A program made the translations under genes and the position numbers. A DNA stretch of 64,000 nt from Fortiea contorta PCC 7126. GTDB lineage: Bacteria > Cyanobacteriota > Cyanobacteriia > Cyanobacteriales > Nostocaceae. The notes beneath the pieces are model-generated. The model had not been told where the DNA came from and did not search any database. It was given only the letters and a program-made list of their open reading frames with translations. The stretch spans positions 4,553,895 through 4,617,894 of the forward strand of contig NZ_KB235930.1 of assembly GCF_000332295.1 (NCBI RefSeq), read 5' to 3'. Positions 1 through 8,884 of this stretch are shown here, one piece after another (position 1 is the first letter of the stretch; each line of letters starts with the position of its first letter).

Positions 1-665
1 CACATATTAGCTTTAGTGGCAATATTACCAGTAACGAAAATATCTGGCGTTACTACGCTGGCATTATCGGCGATGATAATTTAAAAGCTTATATTGGCAC
101 TGATTTTACAAGAAACACATTGGATGGATGGACTTTTTTTACTGGTGCGATCGCTTACGCAAATCCTGACAATGAATACTATAGTCAAGTACAAGGTGGC
201 ATTAGCAAAAACCTGAAATTAAATTCCCATACTAATCTGTTCTTATCCGCATCTGTTAATTATGCTTTAGACGGCGAAACTCCCGTTGATGATATTGTGA
301 TTAATTCAATTAAAAATTCACTTAATCTTAGTGCTAGAGCGAATATTGGGAATATTTCACTAGGTTTAACAAATAGTTTTGGTAATATATTGCCTAATTC
401 TTCTCAAAACAGTTTGACAACAGATTTAACAATTACGTTCAATCAAAATTTTCAAATTTCGGGATACTATACACCTATTAATGAAAATTTTACACGCTCT
501 CGATATGGCGCTAGTGCTTTGTTAAAATTTGGGGATAATAATAAATTTTCAATACTCAGTTTTTCCTGGACTAATAATGAATATATTTTTGGAAAAGACG
601 CTGATGGTAATCAACTCAGTGACACCAATAATACATTTTTTATTCTATTAAGAAGTAACTTATAG
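1..665 (+). CDS. C-terminal part of a putative outer-membrane beta-barrel protein (5' end outside window)
   Basis: The frame that ends at TAG 663-665 is open back to the left edge, so this is the end of a longer gene; the TTG at 120 is not a credible start. The visible residues alternate polar and hydrophobic positions with many Asn, Ser, Gly, Tyr and Phe, and short strands are separated by DGE/DNN-type turns. That is the look of transmembrane beta-strands of a porin-like or haemolysin-secretion barrel. No membrane helix or catalytic motif is visible. The last residues (ILLRSNL) lack the classical terminal Phe. The family cannot be named without the N-terminus; the barrel reading is inference. 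Confidence 0.55.
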   Translation, partial: HISFSGNITSNENIWRYYAGIIGDDNLKAYIGTDFTRNTLDGWTFFTGAIAYANPDNEYYSQVQGGISKNLKLNSHTNLFLSASVNYALDGETPVDDIVINSIKNSLNLSARANIGNISLGLTNSFGNILPNSSQNSLTTDLTITFNQNFQISGYYTPINENFTRSRYGASALLKFGDNNKFSILSFSWTNNEYIFGKDADGNQLSDTNNTFFILLRSNL

Positions 666-728
666 CAATCCGATTTGATTTGGAGAAAAAACCTCAGTAT
701 ATGTATGAGAGCAAGTGGCGTGGAAACC

Positions 729-822
729 CCCTCCGGGTGACGCTACGCACAGTCGCTCTAAGCGTACTCCTACGGAGAAGCAAGCCACGTGTAGCGTCTC
801 GTAGAGAAGCTTTACGCTGCGC
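729..822. repeat. Hairpin-rich intergenic repeat with CTACG/AGAAGC motifs
   Basis: The stretch is built of short inverted motifs (GACGCTACGC, CTCCTACGGAG, TCTCGTAGAGA, TTACGCTGCGC) that can fold into consecutive small hairpins. Repeats of this style are common between genes in Nostocales. It abuts the MITE-like element that starts at 823. No coding potential is visible. Confidence 0.6.
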
Positions 823-1140
823 TAATACCATTTCACTTTAATAATGATACAAACACGTTGGTAGGGAACAGTGCCCATTGGTGTCAACTTAAGCCACAGA
901 TGGCTGATTGCAGGGCTTACCTACCCGCCAGGGAATGAATTCCCTCTCTTATAGCTGAAGTCTACTAAAGTAGACTAGGAATTTGTGAGAATTTTCAGTC
1001 ATCTTGAGATGACTTAAGCTATGAGACTCAGAATTCATTGTGAGGCGGGACAAGGCTTTCACGTTAAGTTGACACGTATGGGCAGTGCCGTGCCCCTACG
1101 AGAAATCTATCTGTATCAACTTTTTCGTGAATTGGTATAA
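823..1140 (+). mobile_element. MITE-like composite element, copy 1
   Basis: The outer ends are inverted repeats (TAATACCATTTCAC on the left, GTGAATTGGTATAA on the right). About 45 bp inside is a second inverted repeat pair (GTGTCAACTTAAG at 881 and TTAAGTTGACAC at 1064). The core 924-1049 folds into nested hairpins: CCCGCC pairs with GGCGGG, and AGTCTACT/AGTAGACT and AGTCATCT/AGATGACT form local stems. Copy 2 at 47577 carries the same parts in inverted orientation, and copy 3 at 50915 has only the inner part. It has no ORF, so it would be non-autonomous. Confidence 0.75.
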
Positions 1141-1220
1141 CGCCAGTCGCCTACGGTGAGAAAACGCCTCATGCGCGCTGGGCTGGATTCACCGCAACGC
1201 AGTTGCTCAACCCACTCTTG

Positions 1221-1361
1221 AGCATCCATTCCAGACAAGAAATTGGCGACGCGACTACAACCACTAGAGAAAAAGGCGATCGCATTCTTGAGTCTGTCTC
1301 TAACGGCTGGGTAGAAGTTATCAAAGAAATTTATGCCTTTCGACAACCCCAGCCTAGTTAA
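1221..1361 (+). pseudogene. C-terminal remnant of a creatininase-family amidohydrolase
   Basis: In the plus frame ending at TAA 1359-1361 the DNA encodes a stretch containing EIGDATTTTREKGDRILE and then a WVEVIKEIYAF tail. This resembles the end of creatininase-family proteins (GDP/GDA..AT.EKG..ILE followed by a VE.I.E helix). No N-terminal part, metal ligands or start codon lies upstream. The fragment begins about 80 bp after the MITE-like element, which probably truncated it. The minus-strand ORF over the same bases is a shadow. The assignment rests on motif memory only. Confidence 0.5.
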
Positions 1362-1500
1362 TATTTGCAGAAATTTCTACCGACAGCACTATCTAGATTT
1401 GCTAGTCTAGGGATAATGGCAGGATAGCTGTTGGTGATGTAGCTGTTTAACGGCTATCAGGCGAAAAATTAGTATTAAAAGTAGTATAACTGCAAAAACT

Positions 1501-2004
1501 ATGACGGCATCAGAACCCCAAATCGTCCGTTCTTATAGCCAAGAAGACATACAGCAAATTCTCCAGTTGGCGATCGCCCGTCAAGCTGACGATCCAGACA
1601 AGGAATTTTCTTACCAGGAATTGTTAGAAATCGCTGCTGAATTAGAAATATCTGTAGAGACTCTCAGACTAGCAGAAAATGACTGGCTAGTGCAACAAAG
1701 TGATGTACAACAGCGGCGAGTTTTTGATACTTACCGCCGGGGAAAATTTAAGAAGCGGGCTGGCAACTATGCTATCATCAACGGCTTTTTAATACTAGTC
1801 GATCTCATGGCTGGTGGCGGTCTGGCTTGGTCACTTTACACTTTACTCTTTTCTGGGTCAGCTGTCGGGCTTGATGCTTGGAATACTTTTCAATCTAAAG
1901 GCGAAGATTATGAAACAGCTTACCAAAAGTGGCGCCGCAAGCATCAAATTAAAAAAACCATTAACTCAGTGGTGAGTAAATGGTTTAAAGCTTTGCAAAT
2001 CTAA
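1501..2004 (+). CDS. 2TM domain-containing protein
   Basis: A 167-residue protein. The first 85 residues are soluble and helical (SYSQEDIQQILQLAIARQ and a FSYQELLEIAAELEIS segment resembling a small DNA-binding or SHOCT-like helical bundle). Two hydrophobic helices follow around residues 93-108 and 110-125, then a charged tail (YQKWRRKHQIKK). This layout matches the 2TM domain proteins widespread in cyanobacteria, whose role is unknown; the protein is probably a membrane-anchored helical adaptor. The gene stands alone and converges on wecB, with a palindrome in between. Confidence 0.75.
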   Translation: MTASEPQIVRSYSQEDIQQILQLAIARQADDPDKEFSYQELLEIAAELEISVETLRLAENDWLVQQSDVQQRRVFDTYRRGKFKKRAGNYAIINGFLILVDLMAGGGLAWSLYTLLFSGSAVGLDAWNTFQSKGEDYETAYQKWRRKHQIKKTINSVVSKWFKALQI

Positions 2005-2073
2005 AGGTCGCGGTTTGTCAGCTCCCAAGCCATAACAATTGAGGTGTTGTTGATTGCTTGTATGAAAAATCTT

Positions 2074-2101
2074 GTAGAAACGTAAATTTTTACGTCTCTA
2101 C
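2074..2101. repeat. Palindromic intergenic repeat GTAGARACG..CGTCTCTAC
   Basis: GTAGAAACGTAAA and TTTACGTCTCTAC form a stem between two convergent genes, so it could serve as a bidirectional terminator. A sister palindrome with the same arms lies at 47463-47490. Confidence 0.55.
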
Positions 2102-2180
2102 ATTTAAATTCTGCAAAGCCACAATTTAACTATTAAATGCACCCTTAAGGAATTAAAGATAATAGTTCCAACTGTTTTGT

Positions 2181-3296
2181 TTATGTATTTTGCAAGTAGT
2201 TTTGCACAATTTGCAAAATGCGCTCTGCAGCTTGACCATCACCAAAAGGATTAATGGCGTTAGCCATTGCTGCGTAAGCATCGGGATTACTCAATAACTC
2301 AGATGCAGCCGTTGTGATACTTTCGGTAGCAGTACCGACCAGTTTAGCAGTACCTGCACTCACCGCTTCTGGTCTTTCTGTGGTTTCACGCAGCACTAAT
2401 ACTGGTTTTCCTAAGCTGGGCGCTTCTTCTTGTAATCCGCCAGAATCAGTTAGTAAGAAATAAGAGCGAGCGATCGCTCCCACCAACTCAGCATAATCTA
2501 GAGGTTCTGTCAAGAAAATTCGCGGATGATTACCCAACAAAGCTTGTAGAGGTTCCCTCACCGTTGGATTGCGGTGTAATGGTAGCAGTAAAGCTGTATC
2601 CGGAAACTTGTCTAAGATTTGTAAAAACCCTTGAGCAATTCCCTGTAGCGGTTCTCCCCAATTTTCTCGACGGTGGACTGTCGCCAATAAAGGACGATAT
2701 AAATTCCAGTCCAAGCCAGGAACTTTGCAGACTGGTTGGGTAGCAGCCACATTCAACAATGCATCAATAACTGTGTTACCAGTCAAATGAATCTCGCCTA
2801 AAACACCAGAACGCTGTAAATTTTCCACAGCCAAGGGCGTTGGTGCAAAGTGCAACTGGGTAATTTGTGAAATTAACCGCCGACTAGCTTCCTCTGGGTA
2901 AGGATTAAATATGTCATCAGTTCTTAAGCCAGCTTCCACATGACCGACGGAAATTTTTTGGTAAAAAGCAGCCAAAGCCGCCGCAAAAGCTGTAGTCGTA
3001 TCACCTTGGACAATTACCAAATCCGGCCTGTTTTCTCGAAATAAAGCCTCCAAGCCCCGCAAACTGCGACAAGTAATATCGCTGAGTGTTTGTTGCGGCT
3101 GCATAATTTCCAGATTTCCATCAGCTTGGAGATGAAATAGCTGCATAACTTGATCCACCATCTCACGATGCTGACCAGTCAAAATCACTTGCAACTCAAA
3201 ATCTGGAGATTGCCGAAAAACCTGAATCACCGGCGCCAGTTTAATGGCTTCGGGGCGAGTACCCAAAATAACATAAACTCGTTTTTGATTAGTCAT
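2181..3296 (-). CDS. wecB: UDP-N-acetylglucosamine 2-epimerase (non-hydrolysing)
   Basis: This enzyme interconverts UDP-GlcNAc and UDP-ManNAc in the cytoplasm, supplying ManNAc-type sugars for surface polysaccharide. Its 371 residues are the normal family length. Family motifs are present: GTRPEAIKLAPV at residues 12-23, GQHREMVDQ, the VQGDTTT nucleotide-sugar region, HVEAGLRT, PEE.NR-like PEEASRR, TVHRRENWG, and the UDP-binding TDSGGLQEEA with GKPVLVLR. It begins with ATG followed by MTNQKRVYVILGTRP. It is monocistronic, with the next gene on the same strand about 200 bp away behind its own terminator. No capsule cluster surrounds it. Confidence 0.95.
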   Translation of the reverse strand: MTNQKRVYVILGTRPEAIKLAPVIQVFRQSPDFELQVILTGQHREMVDQVMQLFHLQADGNLEIMQPQQTLSDITCRSLRGLEALFRENRPDLVIVQGDTTTAFAAALAAFYQKISVGHVEAGLRTDDIFNPYPEEASRRLISQITQLHFAPTPLAVENLQRSGVLGEIHLTGNTVIDALLNVAATQPVCKVPGLDWNLYRPLLATVHRRENWGEPLQGIAQGFLQILDKFPDTALLLPLHRNPTVREPLQALLGNHPRIFLTEPLDYAELVGAIARSYFLLTDSGGLQEEAPSLGKPVLVLRETTERPEAVSAGTAKLVGTATESITTAASELLSNPDAYAAMANAINPFGDGQAAERILQIVQNYLQNT

Positions 3297-3309
3297 TGGC
3301 TAATAGTGA

Positions 3310-3370
3310 ATAATTATTAGTCAATAGTCAATGGTCGATAGTTAAGGGTCAATAGTCAATAGTTTAGCGG
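3310..3370. repeat. Degenerate heptamer repeat (GTCAATA)
   Basis: Several near-consecutive copies of GTCAATA/GTCAATG lie upstream of wecB. This is low-complexity DNA typical of cyanobacterial short tandem repeats. Confidence 0.5.
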
Positions 3371-3435
3371 TACTAAATTCAGTATCTTTACTGATTCTTT
3401 ATGTGACAGTGTATGTTTAATGATCAATAACCATG

Positions 3436-3457
3436 AAAAAACCCGGCTTGACCGGGC
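3436..3457 (-). terminator. Rho-independent terminator
   Basis: Read on the minus strand, CCCGG-TCAAG-CCGGG is followed by six T. It lies 34 bp after the stop of the small membrane protein gene that starts at 3865. Confidence 0.8.
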
Positions 3458-3490
3458 AGATGCACTGTTTGTCGAATTTGGGGATGATGA

Positions 3491-3865
3491 CTATGGTTTG
3501 AGGTCACAAGTTAAAGGGCAAGCGGCATAGACAGTAGTTTGCATTTGCTCTGCCTCTCCATGCAACCAACTTAACCATTTAATTTCGTTTGGATGTACAC
3601 CTTTGAAGGTGAGTACACCAGCTGCAATGACGACTGCCATCACATTAAACATAATCAAACCGCCCGCTACCAGCAAAACAGCACTCACCGGCATGACTGA
3701 CTGCAACACAATTGACAACAAACATCCCACCGTCGCCATCAAAACCACCAACGGGAAGCCGACAACCAGTAAGCATACTGCCAATGTAAACGTCCAGATC
3801 AAAAAGCTTTTGACCATCAATAAGGAGTAGGTCTTACCCAGATTAGAGCTATCAGCCGAAACCAT
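3491..3865 (-). CDS. Small membrane protein of unknown function
   Basis: A 124-residue protein with three hydrophobic helices (about residues 20-45, 46-66 and 70-95) and a short polar C-terminus with two Cys. There is no recognisable motif. The gene has its own promoter region and a clear terminator, so it is a real single-gene unit. The start is ATG at 3865, preceded on the minus strand by GGGAGGAAAAGTC, a good ribosome-binding site. I do not recognise the family. The overlapping plus-strand ORF is a shadow. Confidence 0.65.
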   Translation of the reverse strand: MVSADSSNLGKTYSLLMVKSFLIWTFTLAVCLLVVGFPLVVLMATVGCLLSIVLQSVMPVSAVLLVAGGLIMFNVMAVVIAAGVLTFKGVHPNEIKWLSWLHGEAEQMQTTVYAACPLTCDLKP

Positions 3866-4507
3866 GACTTTTCCTCCCAGATAAATAACAAAAAATTGAC
3901 CTCAGTCTGATGTTGCTTTTGGCAACTAAGCTGAATCTTCTAGTGAAGTTCAGTATATAAAAACCATCTGAGAAGATGAGCATTTATTTACTAAACTTTA
4001 CAGTTAGGTTTTAATAATTATGAATGTAAAGTTGGGTTTCCTTTTAGAGGAAAAACTAGTTTTCAGCATCTATCTGCAGGAATAGACTGTAAACGCCATA
4101 CATCGTCTAGCTGCTTTGCCGCCCTCTCCAGCCCATTTTGCTTAACATTTCTTATAATAATTCCCCAGACTTCTCATAATTATCTAGCGGGCTTGAATGC
4201 ATATTTTGGTATCGATGCTGTTATTCATTGTCAGTAGTTAGTGATGTTAGTTAAAAATTTTAGTTTTATAAATTACTTAGATAACCCAATATTAATACTG
4301 AGGTAAAAGCAGGTATGTAGTGTGTTAAACAAGTTTATGTAAGGTTTAAAACCTAGTATACAAATTTTAAATGCTGGAGGTTGAAGTTAAAAAATATACT
4401 TTTACTCAAAATAAACCAGCGCTAAACGTCCGGATACCGAGTACCTTACCTTGTTTGAGGCATTTTCAGACTGAGTTTAAATTTTGCCTACCAAATTTTA
4501 AAGATAT
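3866..4507. other. 640-bp intergenic region, no gene seen
   Basis: An AT-rich divergent region between the small membrane protein gene and pilT. It must contain both promoters. No ORF, RNA fold or strong repeat stands out. Confidence 0.5.
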
Positions 4508-5806
4508 ATGACAGAAACACATCAACCCTTAAATTCCCATTTTGCTGCTACACGTAATGTGCCACCAATGCCGCCACCACCGCCAACGATTGTTACACAG
4601 CGACAAGCTACAGAAACGCTGGATCTGTCAGCAAATCAACATTCCCTTTACCCTCCGACTCAAACCGTATCACCACCGCCCTTAGCCCATCGTCCGGGGA
4701 CGCCACCACCAATCCCGCAAACTGCAAGCGCGACCAGCAACAGTTCAAGATTGACTTTAGAGCGCCTCATTAAAGAGGCTTATGATCAAGGTTTTTCTGA
4801 TATCCATCTGGGCGTAGGTGAAATACCTCGCTTCCGCAACCGGGGGGAAATCCAACCAACAGAATATCCGGAAACAGATAGAGAAAGTTTTATGAGTTGG
4901 TTACGGGAGGTAATGACTGAGGCTGAAATTCAGCGTTTTGAAGAATATTTAGAATTTGACGGTGCGACTCAATATGATTTCGCCCGTGTGCGGATCAATG
5001 TTTTTGGTTCCCTGAAAGGGCCAGCGATGGTGCTGCGGTTGATTCCACTGAAAATTTTGACCATGGAACAGCTGAGATTACCTCCCGTGTTCCGGGATAT
5101 CTGCCATTCTCATAAAGGGTTAATTCTAGTGACTGGGCCTACCGGTTCTGGTAAGTCTACAACCATGGCGGCAATGATTGACTATATCAATAAAGAAATG
5201 GCCAAGCACATCATCACTATTGAAGACCCGATAGAATTTGTCCACCAAAGCCGCAAATCTTTAGTCAAGCAGCGAGAAGTGGGAATGCACACTCGCAAAT
5301 TTGATAACGCTTTGAAAGCAGCTTTGCGGGAAGATCCAGATTTGATTCTGGTGGGAGAAATGCGAGATAAAGAGACGGTCAACACCGCCCTGAAAGCGGC
5401 GCAGACTGGTCACTTGGTGATGGGGACTCTCCACACAAATAGTGCAGTCAAGACCATCGAACGGATTTTAAATCTCTACTCAGCAGAAGAACAGGATTCG
5501 ATGCGGGTGGCTGTTTCTGAGTCTTTAGTCGCAGTGATTGCTCAAGGTTTGTGCCGTACTACCGATGGCAAGCGGGCGGCATTTCACGATATCCTAATCA
5601 ACACTGATGCCATCAAAGAGTGGATTAAGGATGGTAAATATGATGAAATTGGCGAGTTGATGAAACAAGCTGGTTTTGATGGCATGATTACTATGAACCA
5701 GTCCCTACTCAATCTTTATCAGGATGGTCGCATCACTGAAGAAACTGCTTTGGAAATGTCACCAACTCCTAATGAAATGGCCCAATTCCTGCGAGGACGA
5801 GTTTAA
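4508..5806 (+). CDS. pilT: Type IV pilus retraction ATPase PilT
   Basis: This is the hexameric cytoplasmic ATPase that depolymerises type IV pili during twitching motility and DNA uptake. In the 432 residues, a proline-rich leader (about residues 1-75, with runs of PPPPP) precedes the PAS-like N-terminal domain (LERLIKEAYDQGFSDIHLG). The RecA core follows: Walker A GPTGSGKST at residues 210-218, Asp box ITIEDPIEFVH, Walker B DLILVGEMRD, and His box TGHLVMGTLHT. The proline-rich leader is longer than in proteobacterial PilT. No pilB or pilC is adjacent. A KaiB-like gene follows 56 bp downstream on the same strand and may be co-transcribed. Confidence 0.93.
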   Translation: MTETHQPLNSHFAATRNVPPMPPPPPTIVTQRQATETLDLSANQHSLYPPTQTVSPPPLAHRPGTPPPIPQTASATSNSSRLTLERLIKEAYDQGFSDIHLGVGEIPRFRNRGEIQPTEYPETDRESFMSWLREVMTEAEIQRFEEYLEFDGATQYDFARVRINVFGSLKGPAMVLRLIPLKILTMEQLRLPPVFRDICHSHKGLILVTGPTGSGKSTTMAAMIDYINKEMAKHIITIEDPIEFVHQSRKSLVKQREVGMHTRKFDNALKAALREDPDLILVGEMRDKETVNTALKAAQTGHLVMGTLHTNSAVKTIERILNLYSAEEQDSMRVAVSESLVAVIAQGLCRTTDGKRAAFHDILINTDAIKEWIKDGKYDEIGELMKQAGFDGMITMNQSLLNLYQDGRITEETALEMSPTPNEMAQFLRGRV

Positions 5807-5862
5807 TCAAAGCTAAGAGTCCAGGGTCAAAGTCCCCCATACCTTAATTCCCTGTAAATGAC

Positions 5863-6624
5863 TTGACTAAAGATAAAGTATCTAAGCCCCAGTTGTTTAA
5901 AGGGATTGCCCTGTTTACACCTGGAGGAGATTTAATTTACTGCATCGATCCTGACAAACAGGGTCGATGGCATTTGCATTTGTGTGCTGCTTTACAGGAA
6001 ATTTTAGATTTACCAGAATTGCCACATTTTTTAGTGCCTTGTTACACTGCAACTGTTGACCACTGGTTAGATCCGCGCTCTCAACAGGTAAGGACTTTCG
6101 CGGAGGCATATCCGGCGGTGATGCGACATCAGGCGGTGCTCAATGCTATTTTTAGCACGGGGGAATTGGTATGGCAAGCTGCCCCTTGGCAAGAGGGAAT
6201 GTGCGATCGCATGGTGTTAGCAACTTATCGCGCTTCGTTTCCCCAACTTTGGGAAGACCACGACTTGATTGTCCGTTTAGATATAGCTGAGGCTGGTTCA
6301 AAATATCGCCGCGCCGGGACATCACCACCCAAATTGCAACTTAACACTCAAGGCTATGTTTTGCGGCTATTTGTGGCTGGACATAGTGCCAATACTGAAC
6401 GTATTCTCCATAATCTACACGAATTGTTAGAGCGATCGCTAAGACACCCATACACTTTAAAGGTGGTTGATGTCCTCACTAATCCAGAGCAAGCAGAAAT
6501 CGATCAAGTTTCTGCCACTCCCACCCTCGTTAAAGTCTGGCCTTACCCAATTCGGCGCATTGTCGGGGATTTAGATTATGCGGAAAAAATCTTGCAAATG
6601 TTAGGTACTCAAGAAAAATTTTAG
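5863..6624 (+). CDS. KaiB-like domain protein
   Basis: A 253-residue protein starting at TTG (MTKDKVSKPQLF). The C-terminal roughly 90 residues match the thioredoxin-like KaiB fold: VLRLFVAGHSANTERILHNL, then YTLKVVDVLTNPEQAEIDQV, then ATPTLVKVWPYPIRRIVGDL. These correspond to the KaiB/SasA segments for strand 1, the PEQAE region and the TPTLVK loop. The N-terminal 160 residues (GIALFTPGGDLIYCIDPDKQ and following) form a separate cyanobacterial domain I cannot name. Classical KaiB is about 100 residues and lies beside kaiA/kaiC, which are absent here. A role as a KaiC or histidine-kinase partner is inference. Confidence 0.8.
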   Translation: MTKDKVSKPQLFKGIALFTPGGDLIYCIDPDKQGRWHLHLCAALQEILDLPELPHFLVPCYTATVDHWLDPRSQQVRTFAEAYPAVMRHQAVLNAIFSTGELVWQAAPWQEGMCDRMVLATYRASFPQLWEDHDLIVRLDIAEAGSKYRRAGTSPPKLQLNTQGYVLRLFVAGHSANTERILHNLHELLERSLRHPYTLKVVDVLTNPEQAEIDQVSATPTLVKVWPYPIRRIVGDLDYAEKILQMLGTQEKF

Positions 6625-6639
6625 CTTTGGTTTTTCCGG

Positions 6640-6668
6640 GAAGGGGTTAGGGATTAGGGGTTAGGGTA
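6640..6668. repeat. Heptamer tandem repeat (GGGGTTA)
   Basis: About four near-perfect units of GGGGTTA/GGGATTA lie in the intergenic gap after the KaiB-like gene. Confidence 0.7.
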
Positions 6669-6714
6669 GAAAATCTATAAAGCTTGTTGATTCTTGCTGA
6701 GTACTGGCTATGAG

Positions 6715-7158
6715 TTAATTTACCTTCATGCTTAAGGCATATTCTCTAAACCTTTCTAAATCAGCTTTAATTGTTGACTCTACTGCTTTTCCCAAGAACA
6801 AGTTATCCATAATTTTACCGATCATGCCGGGGATGGCGTAGGATACGGTCATTTTGACTATACTACTGCCGTGGCGATCGTAAAAACGGATCGCTCCCTG
6901 ATTCGGCAAACCATCAATTGATTCCCATTGGATGATTTGGTGGGGAATCACTTTCAGAATCCGGGATTTCCAAGTAAATTCTAGACCGCCTGTATTGAGT
7001 TTCCAAAGAGATATATCGGGGTTATCTGGCGGTATTTTTACTGAATCAATCCATTTCATCCATTTGGGCATTTGTTCTAAATCAGACCAGAGGCTCCAAA
7101 CTAATTCTATGGGAGCTTCTACCTCTACCTGGACGGTATGCTCTAACCAGTCTGCCAT
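6715..7158 (-). CDS. SRPBCC family protein (polyketide cyclase/dehydrase-like)
   Basis: A 147-residue START-like helix-grip protein. It opens with HTVQVEVEAPIELVWSLWSD and continues with LEQMPKWMKWIDSV, a tryptophan-rich middle (PHQIIQWESIDGLPNQGAIR) and a long C-terminal helix ending in LERFREYALSMKVN. Such proteins bind hydrophobic ligands in a cavity. It lies 32 bp downstream of zds on the same strand, and this pairing suggests a carotenoid- or lipid-linked role. That is contextual inference, and no catalytic residue can be assigned. It starts at ATG 7158. Confidence 0.82.
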   Translation of the reverse strand: MADWLEHTVQVEVEAPIELVWSLWSDLEQMPKWMKWIDSVKIPPDNPDISLWKLNTGGLEFTWKSRILKVIPHQIIQWESIDGLPNQGAIRFYDRHGSSIVKMTVSYAIPGMIGKIMDNLFLGKAVESTIKADLERFREYALSMKVN

Positions 7159-7190
7159 GCTTTTTATACCTCTGTATCCTTTGCAGTGAG

Positions 7191-8630
7191 TTATTTTTTG
7201 ATACTTGCCAATATCACTTTTGCTGCACGCCTGCCGGAAATTGTCGCCCCCTCCATGCTGTCGATATAATCTTGCTGTGTGTAGCTACCTGCAAGGAAAA
7301 AGTTAGATACTGGTGTTTTTTGATCGGGACGATACACATCCATTCCTGGTGCTTCCCGGTATAAAGACTGTGCCAGTTTGACTACACTATACCAAGTCAT
7401 GTTGAGTTCTCTTGACGAGGGAAACAGTTCATGCACTTGCTTGAGGACATGGTGGGCGATCGCCTCGTTGCTTTGTTTAATAAACGGATCTCCTGGTGTC
7501 AACACTAGTTGCATCAATGATCCCTGTCCTGGGCGATAATAGTCAGCCGGACTAGTCAAGGCCAAATCAGCAAAACAAGAAAAGTCTGCATCGGCGGTGT
7601 ACAGTAAATTATCTATTCCTACTGCTTGATTAAGCTGTTTCCTTTGCTCTTGATCTTGCAGTTCTGTCACCCAGCCATCGAATCGCAACTGCACCGTCGC
7701 CACGGGTACTGCATCAAGTTGATAAATTTTGTCAAATTCTGACCATTTCCGCCATTCCTGGGGGAGAATACGCTGAATTCCTGGGACATCGCAGGCGAAG
7801 ACGTAGGCGTCTGCGGTGATTGTTTCTACGGCGTCGCCTTGGGCAACGGTTATACCTGTAACATGGGTTTGGGCATCCGATTCAGTAAACTGAATTTCCC
7901 TGACTTGGCGACGGGTATGAATTTGAGTACCTCTGGCTGTTAAGTATTCCAAAATGGGTTTATGCAGGTATTCGTGGGGGGAACCCTCCAACATCCGCAA
8001 GATTGAGGCTTCAGTTTTTACAGCAAAAAACTGAAATATTGTCAACATGCAACGGGCGGAAATGTTTTCGCAGTCGATAAATCCCAGGGCGTAGGCGATG
8101 GGGTTCCACAGGCGTTTGATGCTCCCTTGGCTACCACCATGACTGCGAAACCAGTCAGCAAAGCTGATTTTATCGAGGTTGCGGATGTTTTGCATGGCAC
8201 CGTCGAAATCGACTAAGCCGCGGACAATGGGACTGGTTCCCAAAGCGATCGCATTTTGCAATTTATCCTGCAAAGATAGTTGAGAAGTTGTAAAAAATGC
8301 TTTTAATCCGTTGAAAGGCGCACCCGTGAAGAAGCGAAAGTCCAGCGCACCAGTACGTCCACCTTTGTTGATAAAAGTGTGAGTATGCTCTTTGAGGCGC
8401 AAGTTTTCTAACGCCCCTACTTTCTTCATTAAATCAAACAGTTGGTAGTAGCACCCAAAAAATACATGCAGCCCCATTTCAATGTGGTTGCCATCACTGT
8501 CAACCCAACTACCGACCTTACCACCGACAAACGGACGAGACTCAAAAATGTGAACTTCACAGCCAGCATCGGCTAAGTCTACTGCAGTTGCTAGCCCAGC
8601 TAGTCCCGCACCTACGATTGCAACGCGCAT
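7191..8630 (-). CDS. zds: 9,9'-di-cis-zeta-carotene desaturase
   Basis: A flavoprotein of carotenoid biosynthesis that desaturates zeta-carotene via neurosporene to lycopene at the membrane. Its 479 residues fit plant/cyanobacterial CrtQ-type enzymes. The dinucleotide-binding fold [13 protein letters not shown] sits at residues 7-19 with the following E34. Family-typical segments are [37 protein letters not shown] and the C-terminal FAD segment [18 protein letters not shown] with a final SGRRAA. It resembles phytoene desaturase, but the [13 protein letters not shown] region and the length point to Zds. It starts at ATG 8630 and is probably co-transcribed with the SRPBCC gene. Confidence 0.93.
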   Translation of the reverse strand: MRVAIVGAGLAGLATAVDLADAGCEVHIFESRPFVGGKVGSWVDSDGNHIEMGLHVFFGCYYQLFDLMKKVGALENLRLKEHTHTFINKGGRTGALDFRFFTGAPFNGLKAFFTTSQLSLQDKLQNAIALGTSPIVRGLVDFDGAMQNIRNLDKISFADWFRSHGGSQGSIKRLWNPIAYALGFIDCENISARCMLTIFQFFAVKTEASILRMLEGSPHEYLHKPILEYLTARGTQIHTRRQVREIQFTESDAQTHVTGITVAQGDAVETITADAYVFACDVPGIQRILPQEWRKWSEFDKIYQLDAVPVATVQLRFDGWVTELQDQEQRKQLNQAVGIDNLLYTADADFSCFADLALTSPADYYRPGQGSLMQLVLTPGDPFIKQSNEAIAHHVLKQVHELFPSSRELNMTWYSVVKLAQSLYREAPGMDVYRPDQKTPVSNFFLAGSYTQQDYIDSMEGATISGRRAAKVILASIKK

Positions 8631-8884
8631 TCCGTCGTTCCTTTTCAGTTTCTTTACAGATTGTAACTGGGTTGGTGGCGGAATTTGCTACTCACATTCA
8701 TTTCCAGGGGTGTATCCGGGTACGGTGATTCCCTCCCCTTTAGTATGTGCTTAATATTTTTTGATTATTTAAATCATGATCATGCTCAACTTATATGCGT
8801 GGTACAATTTAGCTTTAAGAAGCAAACATTTTAGGTATGTTTGGGTTAGCAAAACCATTGTCTGCCACCCCGTTAAAATACTAC

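Noticed and set aside
1116-1346. 76-residue minus-strand ORF
   Set aside because: It overlaps the MITE end and is antisense to the creatininase-like remnant, which has better similarity.
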